A DNA stretch of 64,000 bases from Foliimonas ilicis (GCF_039939195.1 NZ_JBDUUH010000014.1:99187-163186), one strand, 5' to 3'; positions 34,880 to 43,576 are shown, counted from the stretch's first letter. Translations and numbers: made by a program. Notes: generated by a model from the sequence alone, not told the origin.

Positions 34880-35545
34880 ATGCTTTCCACGAATGCCGCA
34901 GAGCCGTCTCGCGACTGCCCTCTTTGTCCACGACTGCACGATTTTCTAGCCTTCTGGCGTCAGCGCGAGCCGGAATGGTTTAATTCGCCGGTGCCGAGCT
35001 TCATCCCGACCGGCGGTGAGGAAAAGGTGCGTCTGCTGATTGTCGGGCTGGCACCCGGCGTTCGCGGCGCGAATCGAACGGGACGCCCCTTCACCGGTGA
35101 TTATGCGGGTGAACTTCTCTACAACACGCTGATCGATTTCGGCTTCGCGCGCGGCACTTTCGCCGCAAGGCCGGATGACGGCCTGGAATTGATCGACGCC
35201 GCGATAACCAATGCGGTGCGGTGCGTTCCGCCGGAAAACAAACCTGTCGGCCAGGAAATCAACACCTGCCGGACGTTCCTCGTGCCGACCATCGCGCGGT
35301 TCCCAAATCTCGAAGCCATATTGACACTCGGCACCATCGCGCATCAATCAACAGTTCGCGCGCTGGGACAGCGGGTTGCCGCCTACCCGTTCAAACACGG
35401 CGCGCAACAGCAGGTGGACAACATCAAGCTGTTTTCGAGCTATCATTGCTCCCGCTACAACACCAATACCGGTGTGTTGACGACGGAGATGTTCGTGGAT
35501 GTGTTTCGGAAGATAAGGGAAGCGGTAGGAGCGAATAGCGAATAG
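34880..35545 (+). CDS. Family 4/5-type uracil-DNA glycosylase, iron-sulfur protein
   Basis: A 221-residue base-excision repair enzyme. The active-site motif is LAPGVRGANRTGRPFTGD (about 55-72), which fits the UDGb (family 5) branch; Cys ligands for the 4Fe-4S cluster appear at CPLC (14, 17) and two later Cys. The C-terminal residues GANSE are encoded by the first units of a heptamer tandem repeat, whose second copy also supplies the stop codon. Cotranscribed with the NYN gene. Confidence 0.87.
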   Translation: MLSTNAAEPSRDCPLCPRLHDFLAFWRQREPEWFNSPVPSFIPTGGEEKVRLLIVGLAPGVRGANRTGRPFTGDYAGELLYNTLIDFGFARGTFAARPDDGLELIDAAITNAVRCVPPENKPVGQEINTCRTFLVPTIARFPNLEAILTLGTIAHQSTVRALGQRVAAYPFKHGAQQQVDNIKLFSSYHCSRYNTNTGVLTTEMFVDVFRKIREAVGANSE

Positions 35546-35699
35546 CGAATAGCGAATAGCGAATAGCGAATAGCGAATAGCGAATAGCGAATAGCGAATA
35601 GCGAATAGCGAATAGCGATGGATAATCTGATCGAGTTTTGCGCAACAGGTTTTATATAAAGAAATCCCTATTCGCTAATTACTATTCGCTATTCGCTCT
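35531..35699. repeat. Tandem heptamer repeat (GCGAATA) with inverted units downstream
   Basis: About twelve uninterrupted copies of GCGAATA run from 35531 to 35616. Copies of the reverse complement (TATTCGC) stand at 35672-35697, so the array can also fold back on itself as a long hairpin between the convergent glycosylase and smpB genes. The glycosylase stop codon falls inside the second unit, so changes in copy number further on leave both proteins unaltered. Arrays of this kind change length by slippage. Confidence 0.9.
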
Positions 35700-35700
35700 C

Positions 35701-36177
35701 TTACCCTCTTTCCTTCAGCAACCGGCCCTTTTCGCGGTTCCAGTCGCGCTTCTTTTCGGTCTCGCGCTTGTCGTGCAGTTTCTTGCCGCGGCCGACCGCG
35801 AGCAGAATTTTTGCGCGGCCGCGATCGTTGAAGTAGATCTTCAACGGAACGAGCGTCATGCCTTCGCGGTCGACGCTTTGCGCCATGCGCGCCATTTCAC
35901 GCTTGTTCAAAAGCAGCTTACGCCTGCGGCGCGGCTCGTGATTGAAGCGATTGGCCTGCAGATATTCGGGCAAATACGAATTTATCAGCCAGACCTCGCC
36001 GCCTTCGACGGAAGCGTAGGATTCGGCGATATTCGCCTGTCCTTGCCGCAGCGACTTGACCTCGGTGCCAGTCAGCACGAGGCCTGCCTCGACCGTGTCG
36101 AGCACTTCATAGGAGAAGCGCGCTTTGCGGTTTTCAGCAACGGTCTTGTTGTTTGGATCGTCTTTTTTCTGGGCCAT
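35701..36177 (-). CDS. smpB: SsrA-binding protein SmpB
   Basis: A 158-residue tmRNA partner for rescue of stalled ribosomes. Typical blocks: ENRKARFSYEVLDTVEAGLVL, GTEVKSLRQGQANI, HDKRETEKKRDWNREKGRLL. Start at MAQKKDDPNN (36177) gives the usual length; a Met three codons upstream is in frame. It lies 25 bases after dapA on the same strand, and its stop is beside inverted heptamer units. Confidence 0.95.
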   Translation of the reverse strand: MAQKKDDPNNKTVAENRKARFSYEVLDTVEAGLVLTGTEVKSLRQGQANIAESYASVEGGEVWLINSYLPEYLQANRFNHEPRRRRKLLLNKREMARMAQSVDREGMTLVPLKIYFNDRGRAKILLAVGRGKKLHDKRETEKKRDWNREKGRLLKERG

Positions 36178-36202
36178 CAGGTTCAAGCGCGCGTCTGGCG
36201 CG

Positions 36203-37084
36203 TCAGTTAATCAATCCGGCGTGCTTCATCGCAGCCTCGATCTTTTCAGCCGTCGCATCCTCGACCGTCATCAGCGGCGAACGCAGCACATTCTGCATCT
36301 TGCCGAGCCGCGACAGCGCGTATTTCGCACCGGAGACGCCGGGTTCGATGAAGATCGCCTTGTGCAGCGGCATCAGCCTGTCCTGCAGCTCGAGCGCTCG
36401 CTCCTTGTCGCCATTGAGCGTCGCTTCCTGGAATTCGGAGCAAAGCCGCGGCGCGACATTGGCCGTAACGGAGATAGCGCCAATTCCGCCATGTGCATTG
36501 AAGCCCAGCGCCGAAGCATCTTCGCCCGAAAGCTGGATGAAATCCTTGCCGCAGGTGATGCGCTGTTCCGACACGCGCTCGACCTTGCCGGTCGCATCCT
36601 TGACGCCAGCGATGTTCTTGAAGTCGTGCGCCAGCCGTCCCATCGTCTCCGGCGTCATGTCGATCACCGAGCGCGGCGGGATGTTGTAGATGATGATCGG
36701 CAGGCTGGTTGACTTGGCGATCGTTGCGAAATGCTCGTAGAGACCGCGCTGGGTCGGCTTGTTGTAATAGGGCGTAACCACCAGAACCGCATCCGCACCA
36801 GCCTTTTCGGCATATTGCGCAAGGCTGACAGCTTCTGTCGTGTTGTTTGATCCTGCGCCTGCGACAACAGGCACGCGGCCCTTTGCCACTTCGATGCAGG
36901 CCTTTACGACCTGACGGTGTTCTTCGTGCGAAAGCGTGGGCGATTCGCCGGTCGTGCCGACAGGAACCAACCCTTGCGTGCCTTCTACGATCTGCCAATC
37001 GACAAAATCGCGAAAGGCTTTCTCGTCGAACCCGCCATTCCGGTCGAAGGGTGTAACGAGCGCAGTGAGCGAGCCTCTCAGCAT
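36203..37084 (-). CDS. dapA: 4-hydroxy-tetrahydrodipicolinate synthase
   Basis: A 293-residue TIM-barrel enzyme of lysine/diaminopimelate synthesis, joining pyruvate and aspartate semialdehyde. The GTTGESPTL motif, the catalytic Tyr of VTPYYNKPTQ and the Schiff-base Lys of GVKDATGKVERV are present. ATG codons at 37090 and 37084 both follow GGGAG; the second gives the usual length. Divergent from slt. Confidence 0.95.
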   Translation of the reverse strand: MLRGSLTALVTPFDRNGGFDEKAFRDFVDWQIVEGTQGLVPVGTTGESPTLSHEEHRQVVKACIEVAKGRVPVVAGAGSNNTTEAVSLAQYAEKAGADAVLVVTPYYNKPTQRGLYEHFATIAKSTSLPIIIYNIPPRSVIDMTPETMGRLAHDFKNIAGVKDATGKVERVSEQRITCGKDFIQLSGEDASALGFNAHGGIGAISVTANVAPRLCSEFQEATLNGDKERALELQDRLMPLHKAIFIEPGVSGAKYALSRLGKMQNVLRSPLMTVEDATAEKIEAAMKHAGLIN

Positions 37085-37328
37085 TTCCATAAATCTCCCG
37101 GCAGGGCTTGTGGTCCAAGCTTAAAATTGAAGAACGGCTTTCTAACCGAAAGCGGCGCGGCGCACCATAGTCTTGACACCGTCATCCAGCAAATAGCCAC
37201 CTGCTGGTACAAGACGACAATTCGAACGGAAAAAATAACACTTTGTTTACGTAGTTTTCACCGCCGCCCGTTAGCGTTTCAAATTCACCCTTTAAATTGT
37301 AACGTGTACGGAAAGGGAAACAGGCAAC

Positions 37329-39362
37329 ATGGCAATCAGGCAGCCAACAACCCGTTTCGCGCTCCTCGGCGCAGCGTTGCTCTTGCTTCCGGCAACAGCG
37401 ACCGGTTCCAACATCGATTTGCAGACGACTGCGGCAATTCCAATGCCGCGGCCCAATGCCGTGACCGGCAAGCCGACGGCAGGCGACATCGCAGCGCTGA
37501 AAAGCGGGCTCGACGCGCTTTCGTCGCGTGAGATCGGCCGCGCGCGCGCCGTGCGCGACAGTCTTTCCAAGACGTCGCTCGACAATCACATTCTGACATG
37601 GGCAATCGCGCTGCGGGGCGGCGATCTGGTGCCGAGCGGCGATATTGCTGCCGCTGCACATGCCTTGCCGGGCTGGCCCGGAATGCAGGCGCTGCGCAAC
37701 AACAGCGAACGCGCGCTCTATCGCGAAAACCCGAACCCGCAGACGATCGTGAAAGCCTTTGGCGATTCGCGTCCGCAGACATTCGAAGGCGTGGTCCTGC
37801 TGGCGCACTCGCAGATCGCGCTTGGCAATCGCGATGCCGCCCGCGCGACGCTTTCGCCCTTCTGGCGCAGCCAAAGGCTTGAAGCCAAGGAAGAAGCGCA
37901 GATCATAAAGGAATTCGGCAGCGTCATTTCGCAGGCTGACCACCGTTTCCGCATGGAACGTATGCTCTACACCGACCGCCTGGCCTCGGCTCAGCGCGTC
38001 GCCGCGCTCGCAGGCGCCAAACAACTGGCCGATGCGTGGAGTGCTGCGACCAAAAACGACAAGAATGCCGGGCGTTTGCTCGATGCGGTTCCTGCCGCAC
38101 AGCGTTCCGCAGGTTTCATTTTCGCCAAGGCGCGTTACCTGCGCCGCACTGACAAATTCGACGAAGCTGCAAAGCTGATGCTGACCGCGCCGAAAGACCG
38201 CGCATCGTTGATCGATCCCGATGCGTGGTGGATCGAGCGCCGTGTGCTTTCGCGCGAACTGCAGGACATTGGCGACGTCAGGGGCGCTTATCGCATCTCC
38301 GCCGCCCATTCCGCCGAAAGCCCTGCAAATGCGGCAGACGCAGAGTTTCACGCCGGATGGTACGCGCTTCGCAGCCTGAAAGATGCAAAAACCGCATCCG
38401 TTCACTTCGCCCGCATCGCCAAGATCGCAGAAGGCCCGATCTCGCTTTCGCGCGCCTATTACTGGCTTGGCCGCTCGGCGGAAGCTGGCGGTCCCGGCAA
38501 TTCGAAGGACTATTTCAACAAGGCCGCAGCCTATGGCACCACCTTCTATGGCCAGCTCGCAGCCCAGCGCACCGGACAACAGGCGCTGAACGTTGCTTAT
38601 CCGAGACCAACTGATCTCGACCGCCAGACTTTCGAGCACCGCGAGGCGGTTCTGGCCATTCGCCGTCTTGAACAGGCCGACTATAACAGCCTAGCCGACA
38701 CGCTTTATCGCGATCTCGCCGCCCAGCTTACCAGCCCCGGCGAACTCGCATTGCTGGCGGTCATGGCCGAACGGCGCGGCGATCATTTCCTCGCATTGCG
38801 CGTCGGCAAGATTGCCGCTTCGCGCGGCATCGATGTCGGCGCGCTTTCGCACCCGATCGGCGTCATCCCGGCGGCCGCTAATATTTCCGGCTCCGGCAAG
38901 GCTCTCGCCTATGCGATTGCGCGGCAGGAAAGCGAGTTCAATGTCTCTGCCGTATCGCCCGCAGGCGCGCGCGGCTTGCTGCAATTGATGCCGGGAACGG
39001 CAAAGGAAGTCGCTAGAAAGGCTGGCATGACCTATTCGCAAGCCCGCCTGACCACCGACCCCGGTTATAACGCAACGCTCGGCGCGAATTTTCTGGGCGA
39101 GCAACTCGACCGTTTCGGCGGATCTTATGTGTTGACCTTCGCAGGCTACAATGCCGGGCCGCGCCGCGCCCAGCAATGGGTCGAGCGCTATGGCGACCCG
39201 CGCGGCAAGGACATCGACACCGTGGTCGACTGGATCGAGCGCATTCCGTTCACCGAAACGCGCGGCTATGTGCAGCGTGTCATGGAGAATTATCAGGTCT
39301 ACAGAATGCGTCTTTCCGGCAAGATCGACGTTGCGGGCGACCTGATCAACGGGCGTTCATGA
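37329..39362 (+). CDS. slt: Soluble lytic murein transglycosylase
   Basis: A 677-residue periplasmic enzyme that cleaves peptidoglycan to 1,6-anhydro-muropeptides. Signal peptide (about 1-26), a long helical superhelix (about 50-500), and a C-terminal SLT domain with the catalytic Glu in AIARQESEFN, SPAGARGLLQLMPGTA and FAGYNAGPRRAQQW. Its TGA overlaps the ATG of the following alpha/beta hydrolase gene. Confidence 0.93.
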   Translation: MAIRQPTTRFALLGAALLLLPATATGSNIDLQTTAAIPMPRPNAVTGKPTAGDIAALKSGLDALSSREIGRARAVRDSLSKTSLDNHILTWAIALRGGDLVPSGDIAAAAHALPGWPGMQALRNNSERALYRENPNPQTIVKAFGDSRPQTFEGVVLLAHSQIALGNRDAARATLSPFWRSQRLEAKEEAQIIKEFGSVISQADHRFRMERMLYTDRLASAQRVAALAGAKQLADAWSAATKNDKNAGRLLDAVPAAQRSAGFIFAKARYLRRTDKFDEAAKLMLTAPKDRASLIDPDAWWIERRVLSRELQDIGDVRGAYRISAAHSAESPANAADAEFHAGWYALRSLKDAKTASVHFARIAKIAEGPISLSRAYYWLGRSAEAGGPGNSKDYFNKAAAYGTTFYGQLAAQRTGQQALNVAYPRPTDLDRQTFEHREAVLAIRRLEQADYNSLADTLYRDLAAQLTSPGELALLAVMAERRGDHFLALRVGKIAASRGIDVGALSHPIGVIPAAANISGSGKALAYAIARQESEFNVSAVSPAGARGLLQLMPGTAKEVARKAGMTYSQARLTTDPGYNATLGANFLGEQLDRFGGSYVLTFAGYNAGPRRAQQWVERYGDPRGKDIDTVVDWIERIPFTETRGYVQRVMENYQVYRMRLSGKIDVAGDLINGRS

Positions 39363-40261
39363 GCATCAGCGCAGGCTATTCGGACCGTTTCTACACGGCA
39401 TCCGATGGCTTGCGCCTTCACGCTCGAATCTATGGGCAGCCGGTCGCCGATGAATTGCCGGTAATCTGCCTGTCGGGCCTCACCAGAAACGCCCGCGATT
39501 TTCACGGTCTTGCGCTTTATCTTTCCAGCGAGGCTCCGCGTCCGCGACAGGTGATCTGCTTCGATTATCGCGGCCGTGGCCTCTCGGATTACGACCCGAA
39601 CTGGCGAAATTACACGGTCCTGACCGAAGCGCAGGATGTGCTGGCCGGATTGGCAACATTGGGCATCCAGCATGGTGCATTTATCGGTGCGTCACGCGGC
39701 GGGCTGATCCTGCATTTCCTGCCCGCGCTCGCCCCCGGCATGATGAAGGCCGCCATATTCAACGACATCGGTCCGGTCGTGGAGATGGAGGGCCTGCTGC
39801 ATATCCGCAATTATCTGCGCGCCGCGAAGCCATTGAAAAGTTTCACGGAAGCCGAAGCCGCGCAAAGGTCTGCGCATTCAAAAGCGTTTCCGGCATTGAA
39901 CGGCGAGGATTGGCAGACCCTGGCCCGCGCCTTGTATCGCGACGAGAATGGCGTGCCGGTTCTTGATTTCGATCCGGCCCTTGTGAACACGCTGGACAAC
40001 CTCAATCCTTCGGCTCCCCTACCCGATCTGTGGCCGCAATTCGAAAGCCTGAGCGGCATCCCGCTGCTTGCCATACGCGGTGAGAATTCGACGCTGCTTT
40101 CCAAAACCACGCTCGAAGAAATGCGCAACCGTCACGATGGTATGGAGACGATCCTCGTTGAAGGCCAAGGCCATACACCGCTTCTGGAAACCGCCTCTCT
40201 TCCGCAGAAAATCGCCGGATTTCTGGATCGCAGCATGAGCGGGCGACAGATACACAGCTAA
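39359..40261 (+). CDS. Alpha/beta hydrolase
   Basis: A 300-residue hydrolase with the nucleophile elbow GASRGG (about 102-107), oxyanion region CLSGLTRNARDF and the catalytic His in GQGHTPLL near 276. The acid position appears in AIRGENSTLLS, where Glu or Asn stands in place of the common Asp. The substrate is unknown. Coupled to slt by the ATGA overlap, which may tie it to cell-wall turnover. Confidence 0.82.
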   Translation: MSISAGYSDRFYTASDGLRLHARIYGQPVADELPVICLSGLTRNARDFHGLALYLSSEAPRPRQVICFDYRGRGLSDYDPNWRNYTVLTEAQDVLAGLATLGIQHGAFIGASRGGLILHFLPALAPGMMKAAIFNDIGPVVEMEGLLHIRNYLRAAKPLKSFTEAEAAQRSAHSKAFPALNGEDWQTLARALYRDENGVPVLDFDPALVNTLDNLNPSAPLPDLWPQFESLSGIPLLAIRGENSTLLSKTTLEEMRNRHDGMETILVEGQGHTPLLETASLPQKIAGFLDRSMSGRQIHS

Positions 40262-40377
40262 GCAACGCTGCCCCGCTTCGACGCGGTTTTTCCTGCACGC
40301 AACCGCAAGTGAGAATTATGGGGCAAGTGGTAGAAATGTCTTGTTTTCTAAGGCGCAGCACGTTAGCAGGGCGTGAC

Positions 40378-40468
40378 GGAGAGGTGGCCGAGTGGTCGAA
40401 GGCGCTCCCCTGCTAAGGGAGTAGAGGTCAAAAGCTTCTCGTGGGTTCGAATCCCATCCTCTCCGCCA
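40378..40468 (+). tRNA. tRNA-Ser(GCT)
   Basis: A 91-base class II tRNA with encoded CCA end (40466-40468). The acceptor stem pairs GGAGAGG (40378-40384) with CCTCTCC (40458-40464). Anticodon GCT is at 40412-40414 in loop CTGCTAA, and the long variable arm (around 40422-40440) is typical of serine tRNAs. The T loop is GGTTCGAATCC. The region downstream is accessory in character. Confidence 0.97.
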
Positions 40469-40727
40469 GAGCCGCCGATTACCGCACTATTGACCGTCTA
40501 TTTCCTTAGCAATCAGTCAGATAGCCGTTTTGAGTCGGTTAGACCGCGTTGCGAGGTTCTCACCCCCAGCCAAGCAGAGTAACCTGCCGGCATAATCGCC
40601 GATAGCACGTAGCACGCCACAGCACGCTTCGCTCTTGCTTGCGCGTGACGGGATTTACGGGTGGATGTATAAGGGCCGCATTCAGTTGGCAAACTATGCC
40701 AGCAATCAGATTGCCGCGAGACGAAGC

Positions 40728-41276
40728 ATGCTTTTGAACCGACGCACCTTGCTCGCAATGGGAGTGCTTGGAATGACAGGTCCTCTGGCTGCTCAGGCAG
40801 CTATGTTTAAAGTTCTGTATGAGGGCAATCTCTTTGCCGATTATTTCCAAATATACCTGCGCGACGAAGTCCATCCTGATTTACCCAACGACTACACCGA
40901 TGAAGCGATCTCCCGCCGCCTTATGGCCGGGCCGTATGCGGTCATTCTCCACACAGCGCGCAATATGACCGTGCCGATCCGTGTTGAATGGCACGATAAA
41001 CGCCCCACTCTCGATCTCCATGCCTACCAACACGTTGTCGAGACGCATTTCGATTGTCCCTCCGGTCAACTCGTGCTGGCTGGCCTGACGGATTACGATC
41101 CCACCGCTCCGCGACTTTCGGTGAAAACGGGGCCTCTTCGAGTGCGTGCGAACTTTTCTGGTCTCGACACGCTCAGTGAAGATGGTCTTGAAGGAGATGA
41201 CCAATACGTGGTTCAGCTCTGGCCCGGAGTTGAACCGGAAGGCGTGCGTGTGTTGAAAGCGTGGTCCGGCGAGTAG
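40728..41276 (+). CDS. Secreted ComJ-like protein
   Basis: A 182-residue protein with a twin-arginine-like signal sequence (MLLNRRTLLAMGVLGMTG, cleavage probably after AAQA). The mature part resembles ComJ, the inhibitor and partner of the NucA nuclease in Bacillus: DYFQIYLRDE, then D-Y-T-D-E-A, VETHFDCPSGQLVLAG and GDDQYVVQLWPGVEPEGVRV. The likeness is from memory. Bacillus ComJ has no signal peptide, so export would be new. It is the first plus-strand gene after tRNA-Ser and is followed by repeat R1 140 bases later. No nuclease gene is adjacent. Confidence 0.55.
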   Translation: MLLNRRTLLAMGVLGMTGPLAAQAAMFKVLYEGNLFADYFQIYLRDEVHPDLPNDYTDEAISRRLMAGPYAVILHTARNMTVPIRVEWHDKRPTLDLHAYQHVVETHFDCPSGQLVLAGLTDYDPTAPRLSVKTGPLRVRANFSGLDTLSEDGLEGDDQYVVQLWPGVEPEGVRVLKAWSGE

Positions 41277-41766
41277 AGTCTGCCGCGCAAATTCTAGCTA
41301 TCGCGAGTAGATCGGCCGGGCTAATTTTCAGCGGAACCTCCATCGGAAAATCAGGCGCAAAAGTTGGCCCTAAAGCGCCTGACCGCTTACCACCCACATT
41401 GCAGCCCCTCACTTACCTCAATTCTGGAGGGCTATAGCGTAAACGTAGTTCTCTGTTTCGTCGGCTTCGGCCCGCCATTCCCGCCGATTGCCCTCCACGG
41501 CGCGATATTGCCGCCGATCACCGCACACTCGCCAAGCGATGCTGAGAACCGCCGGTTCTACGCACAGCCGGGTATCTCTTGAAGAACAGTGATGGCGGCA
41601 ACCGAGCCCCTCAGTCGTAAAAACGATGCTTGCTGTCGCTTGGAAGCAGACATTTGAATTCGGCATGGGAATCCGGATCAAAAACTCCCGCTGGAATTCT
41701 GAAACTGAACTGCGGGCTTATCGCAGGCATGTTGCGAAAACTTGATACAGGACCTATCCATAGACG
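41277..41766. other. Gene-poor stretch with repeat R1
   Basis: Between the ComJ-like gene and the immunity-like gene I see no convincing complete gene. On the minus strand there are coding-looking fragments, such as one ending RAEADETENYVYAIALQN with a TGA at 41418, and a 62-codon frame at 41611-41799 (IGPVSSFRNMPAISPQFSF). These may be remnants of genes once transcribed toward the tRNA. Confidence 0.4.
41416..41476. repeat. Cassette repeat R1
   Basis: About 61 bases containing GGCTATAGCGTAAACGTAGT, shared with R2 (42319) and R3 (43445) at roughly 90 percent identity by eye. On the minus strand it encodes a C-terminal peptide RAEADETENYVYAIALQN and stop. It follows the ComJ-like gene by 140 bases. 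Confidence 0.85.
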
Positions 41767-42211
41767 ATGAGCGCCCCCACCTTTAACCAACTTAACCATG
41801 GCTGGAACGCAGAACCGAACTCCCCTGGCCCCGTTGTGGAAGTCGAAGACGCCACTGCTCGCATTAGCTTTTTCCTCAACCCGTTTCTGTTCGAGGCCGG
41901 CGCGGAGGAGGTGGCGCGATTAACCTTCACTGGCACTCGTATGTGGCGGCTTGGGCCCACAAACGATGAAGGCTGGTTCCACGGGCAATGTCGTTACAGC
42001 GGCATCGCTCCAAAGTGGGGAGAGTTCTATGAGATACTCGGGGATGACCCACTGAGGTCAACGCCGTTTGACTGGCTAAGGACGATCGCCGGGGGACAGG
42101 AAGGTCGTCCATTTCCTGTTTTATTTCAGGGATGAAACCTTCGAGTGCATGGCCGACGAATGGTCTTTCCAACGCGGCCTCTCGCGGGCCATTGCGAAGG
42201 ATGACTGGTAA
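41767..42211 (+). pseudogene. Immunity-like protein gene broken by a frameshift
   Basis: The first 113 codons read MSAPTFNQLNHGWNAEPNSP onward to the GGQEGR block, with GPTNDEGWFHGQCRYSGIAP and KWGEFYEILGD typical of a small-protein family often found as immunity-like or orphan genes, as I remember. Around 42107-42111 one extra base (CGTCCATTT for an expected CGTCATTT) shifts the frame and a stop follows at 42135. In the shifted frame the family end continues exactly: HFLFYFRDETFECMADEWSF, to a TAA at 42209-42211. So the gene is either a recent pseudogene or carries a read error. It is followed by repeat R2. Confidence 0.65.
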
Positions 42212-42529
42212 AGGATCAGCGACCGACTCGTGGATTGTGAGCCATGCGATAACTTCTCGCGCACTGGAGCGAGAAGTTGACGGTCTTCTTTCCACCGCAT
42301 GGGAGCCATTCGGCCTTGCCTCAAATTTGTAGGACTATAGCGTAGACGTAGTTCTCTTTTTCATCGGCTTCGGCCCGCCAGATGCCGCCGAATTTGCTGC
42401 AGTCCAATAATCCTGAAGATCAGCGACGGTAGCAAGCGGCTCGATTTCGACCGTTCTACTGCAGATTTTGCTTTCCCAGTTGCGCTTCGTCACCTTTGCT
42501 GTTGCTTATCCGAGGCGAAAGGTGAGGCC
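42212..42529. other. Gene-free stretch with repeat R2
   Basis: This 318-base stretch holds repeat R2, an inverted pair CAACTTCTCGC/GCGAGAAGTTG around 42250-42280 (AACTTCTCGCGCACTGGAGC with GAGAAGTT after it), and the upstream region of the Ntn-hydrolase gene. No complete reading frame is convincing. Confidence 0.4.
42319..42380. repeat. Cassette repeat R2
   Basis: Second copy, with GACTATAGCGTAGACGTAGT as core. Its minus-strand reading is RAEADEKENYVYAIVLQI and stop, preceded by a different sequence (LLDCSKFGGIW) than in R1. It lies 108 bases after the end of the broken immunity-like gene. Confidence 0.85.
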
Positions 42530-43363
42530 ATGACCGCGATAGCCATTTGGCGCAACGATGAGGTTGAAGGAAACCCATCGCTATGGGCCGCTGCAGATAG
42601 CAGAGTGTCCGGGGTGGACGGCACTCTGCTTATTGCCGATGCCGTGAAAATCTTGTCGCTTCCGATCATCTGCCGACGGCCGGGACCGGACGGATTTTTC
42701 AGTGACGCCTATTTCGTTCACACACTCGGTTACTGCTTTGCGGGCAGTACGCTTATGGGACAAAACACCTACCTTGGCATTACGCCGCTACTCTCGAACC
42801 TCATATCGGCGACGTCCTATATTCCCTCAATCGAGGACATCGCCCGCCAGATTTTGGCGTACCTGAAAGTGACGTTCGAGGACTACAGACCGATAGGGGC
42901 GCAACAATCGCTCTTTGAAGTGGCCATATTCGGCTATTGCCACAGGGCGCATCAATTGGAGATTGTCCATTTCCGCCCCGAACTCGTTCAGAATGTCTAC
43001 GAGGTTGGGATGGAAGCTCGCCAGAATTTGCACGCCCACGAATTCCTATACATAGGGAACGACAGAGCAGCGCTTCGGAAAGAAATCACGAACGCCTTCA
43101 ACGGTGAGGCTGTATCGGGCCGCCCTATTTCACGCACACCGCGTTTTGTGATTCAAGACCGCATAGCGAGCGATAAAAGTCCTACAATCGGCGGTGATCT
43201 TCAACTCGCCATCGCCGACAGATTCGGCTTGCGGCCGTTCGCATTGGTAAAACCTTATGTCTTGGGGCAGACTGCTGCCTACGTTAGCTATCTCGGTCGT
43301 GAACTAACGGATGATTTGACAACCGTCGGCGAAGCGCGGGCGTCGCCTATGATGATCATATAG
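42530..43363 (+). CDS. Orphan proteasome/HslV-like Ntn-hydrolase
   Basis: A 277-residue protein that starts Met-Thr (MTAIAIWRND), so Met removal exposes an N-terminal Thr as in proteasome beta subunits and HslV. The next hallmarks are in order: LWAAADSRVSG with Asp23, and IADAVKILSL with Lys40, matching the Thr1/Asp17/Lys33 triad after a short insertion, then GYCFAGSTLMGQN like the G-F-A-G-S strand of HslV. No HslU-like or other ATPase and no second subunit gene is nearby. The C-terminal 90 residues are unlike HslV. Function unknown. It sits in a cassette-like island and is followed by repeat R3. Confidence 0.65.
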   Translation: MTAIAIWRNDEVEGNPSLWAAADSRVSGVDGTLLIADAVKILSLPIICRRPGPDGFFSDAYFVHTLGYCFAGSTLMGQNTYLGITPLLSNLISATSYIPSIEDIARQILAYLKVTFEDYRPIGAQQSLFEVAIFGYCHRAHQLEIVHFRPELVQNVYEVGMEARQNLHAHEFLYIGNDRAALRKEITNAFNGEAVSGRPISRTPRFVIQDRIASDKSPTIGGDLQLAIADRFGLRPFALVKPYVLGQTAAYVSYLGRELTDDLTTVGEARASPMMII

Positions 43364-43444
43364 TGCCCCAGCATCCGTGAGGTGTTGAGGCCAAATCCGA
43401 AAGTCGCCAGTCCGCTCCCATCCCATGGTAGCCATTCCCTCGCG

Positions 43445-43502
43445 CCTCAATTTTGGAGGGCTATAGCGTAAGTAGTTCTCTGTTTCATCAGCTTCGGCTC
43501 GC
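43445..43502. repeat. Cassette repeat R3
   Basis: Third copy, GGCTATAGCGTAAGTAGTTC, with two bases missing compared with R1 and R2, which breaks the minus-strand reading frame after RAEADETENY. It follows the Ntn-hydrolase gene by 82 bases and ends 75 bases before the aminotransferase gene. Confidence 0.85.
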
Positions 43503-43576
43503 AATTTTACCGCACGCTCCTGCAAGGCTTGATACGCTAACAAACCTGCCCGTTTTCCGGCACCAAAGCTCTCGCC

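Noticed and set aside
35531..35616. CRISPR-like array
   Set aside because: Units are 7 bases with no spacers, so this is a simple tandem repeat.
37182..38639. A 485-codon minus-strand frame opposite slt
   Set aside because: Shadow of the transglycosylase gene; no domain and no ribosome site.
41416..43502. CRISPR or integron attC array for R1-R3
   Set aside because: Only three copies about 1 kb apart with genes between; no inverted core sites of the attC type (GTTRRRY) were seen and no integrase is present.
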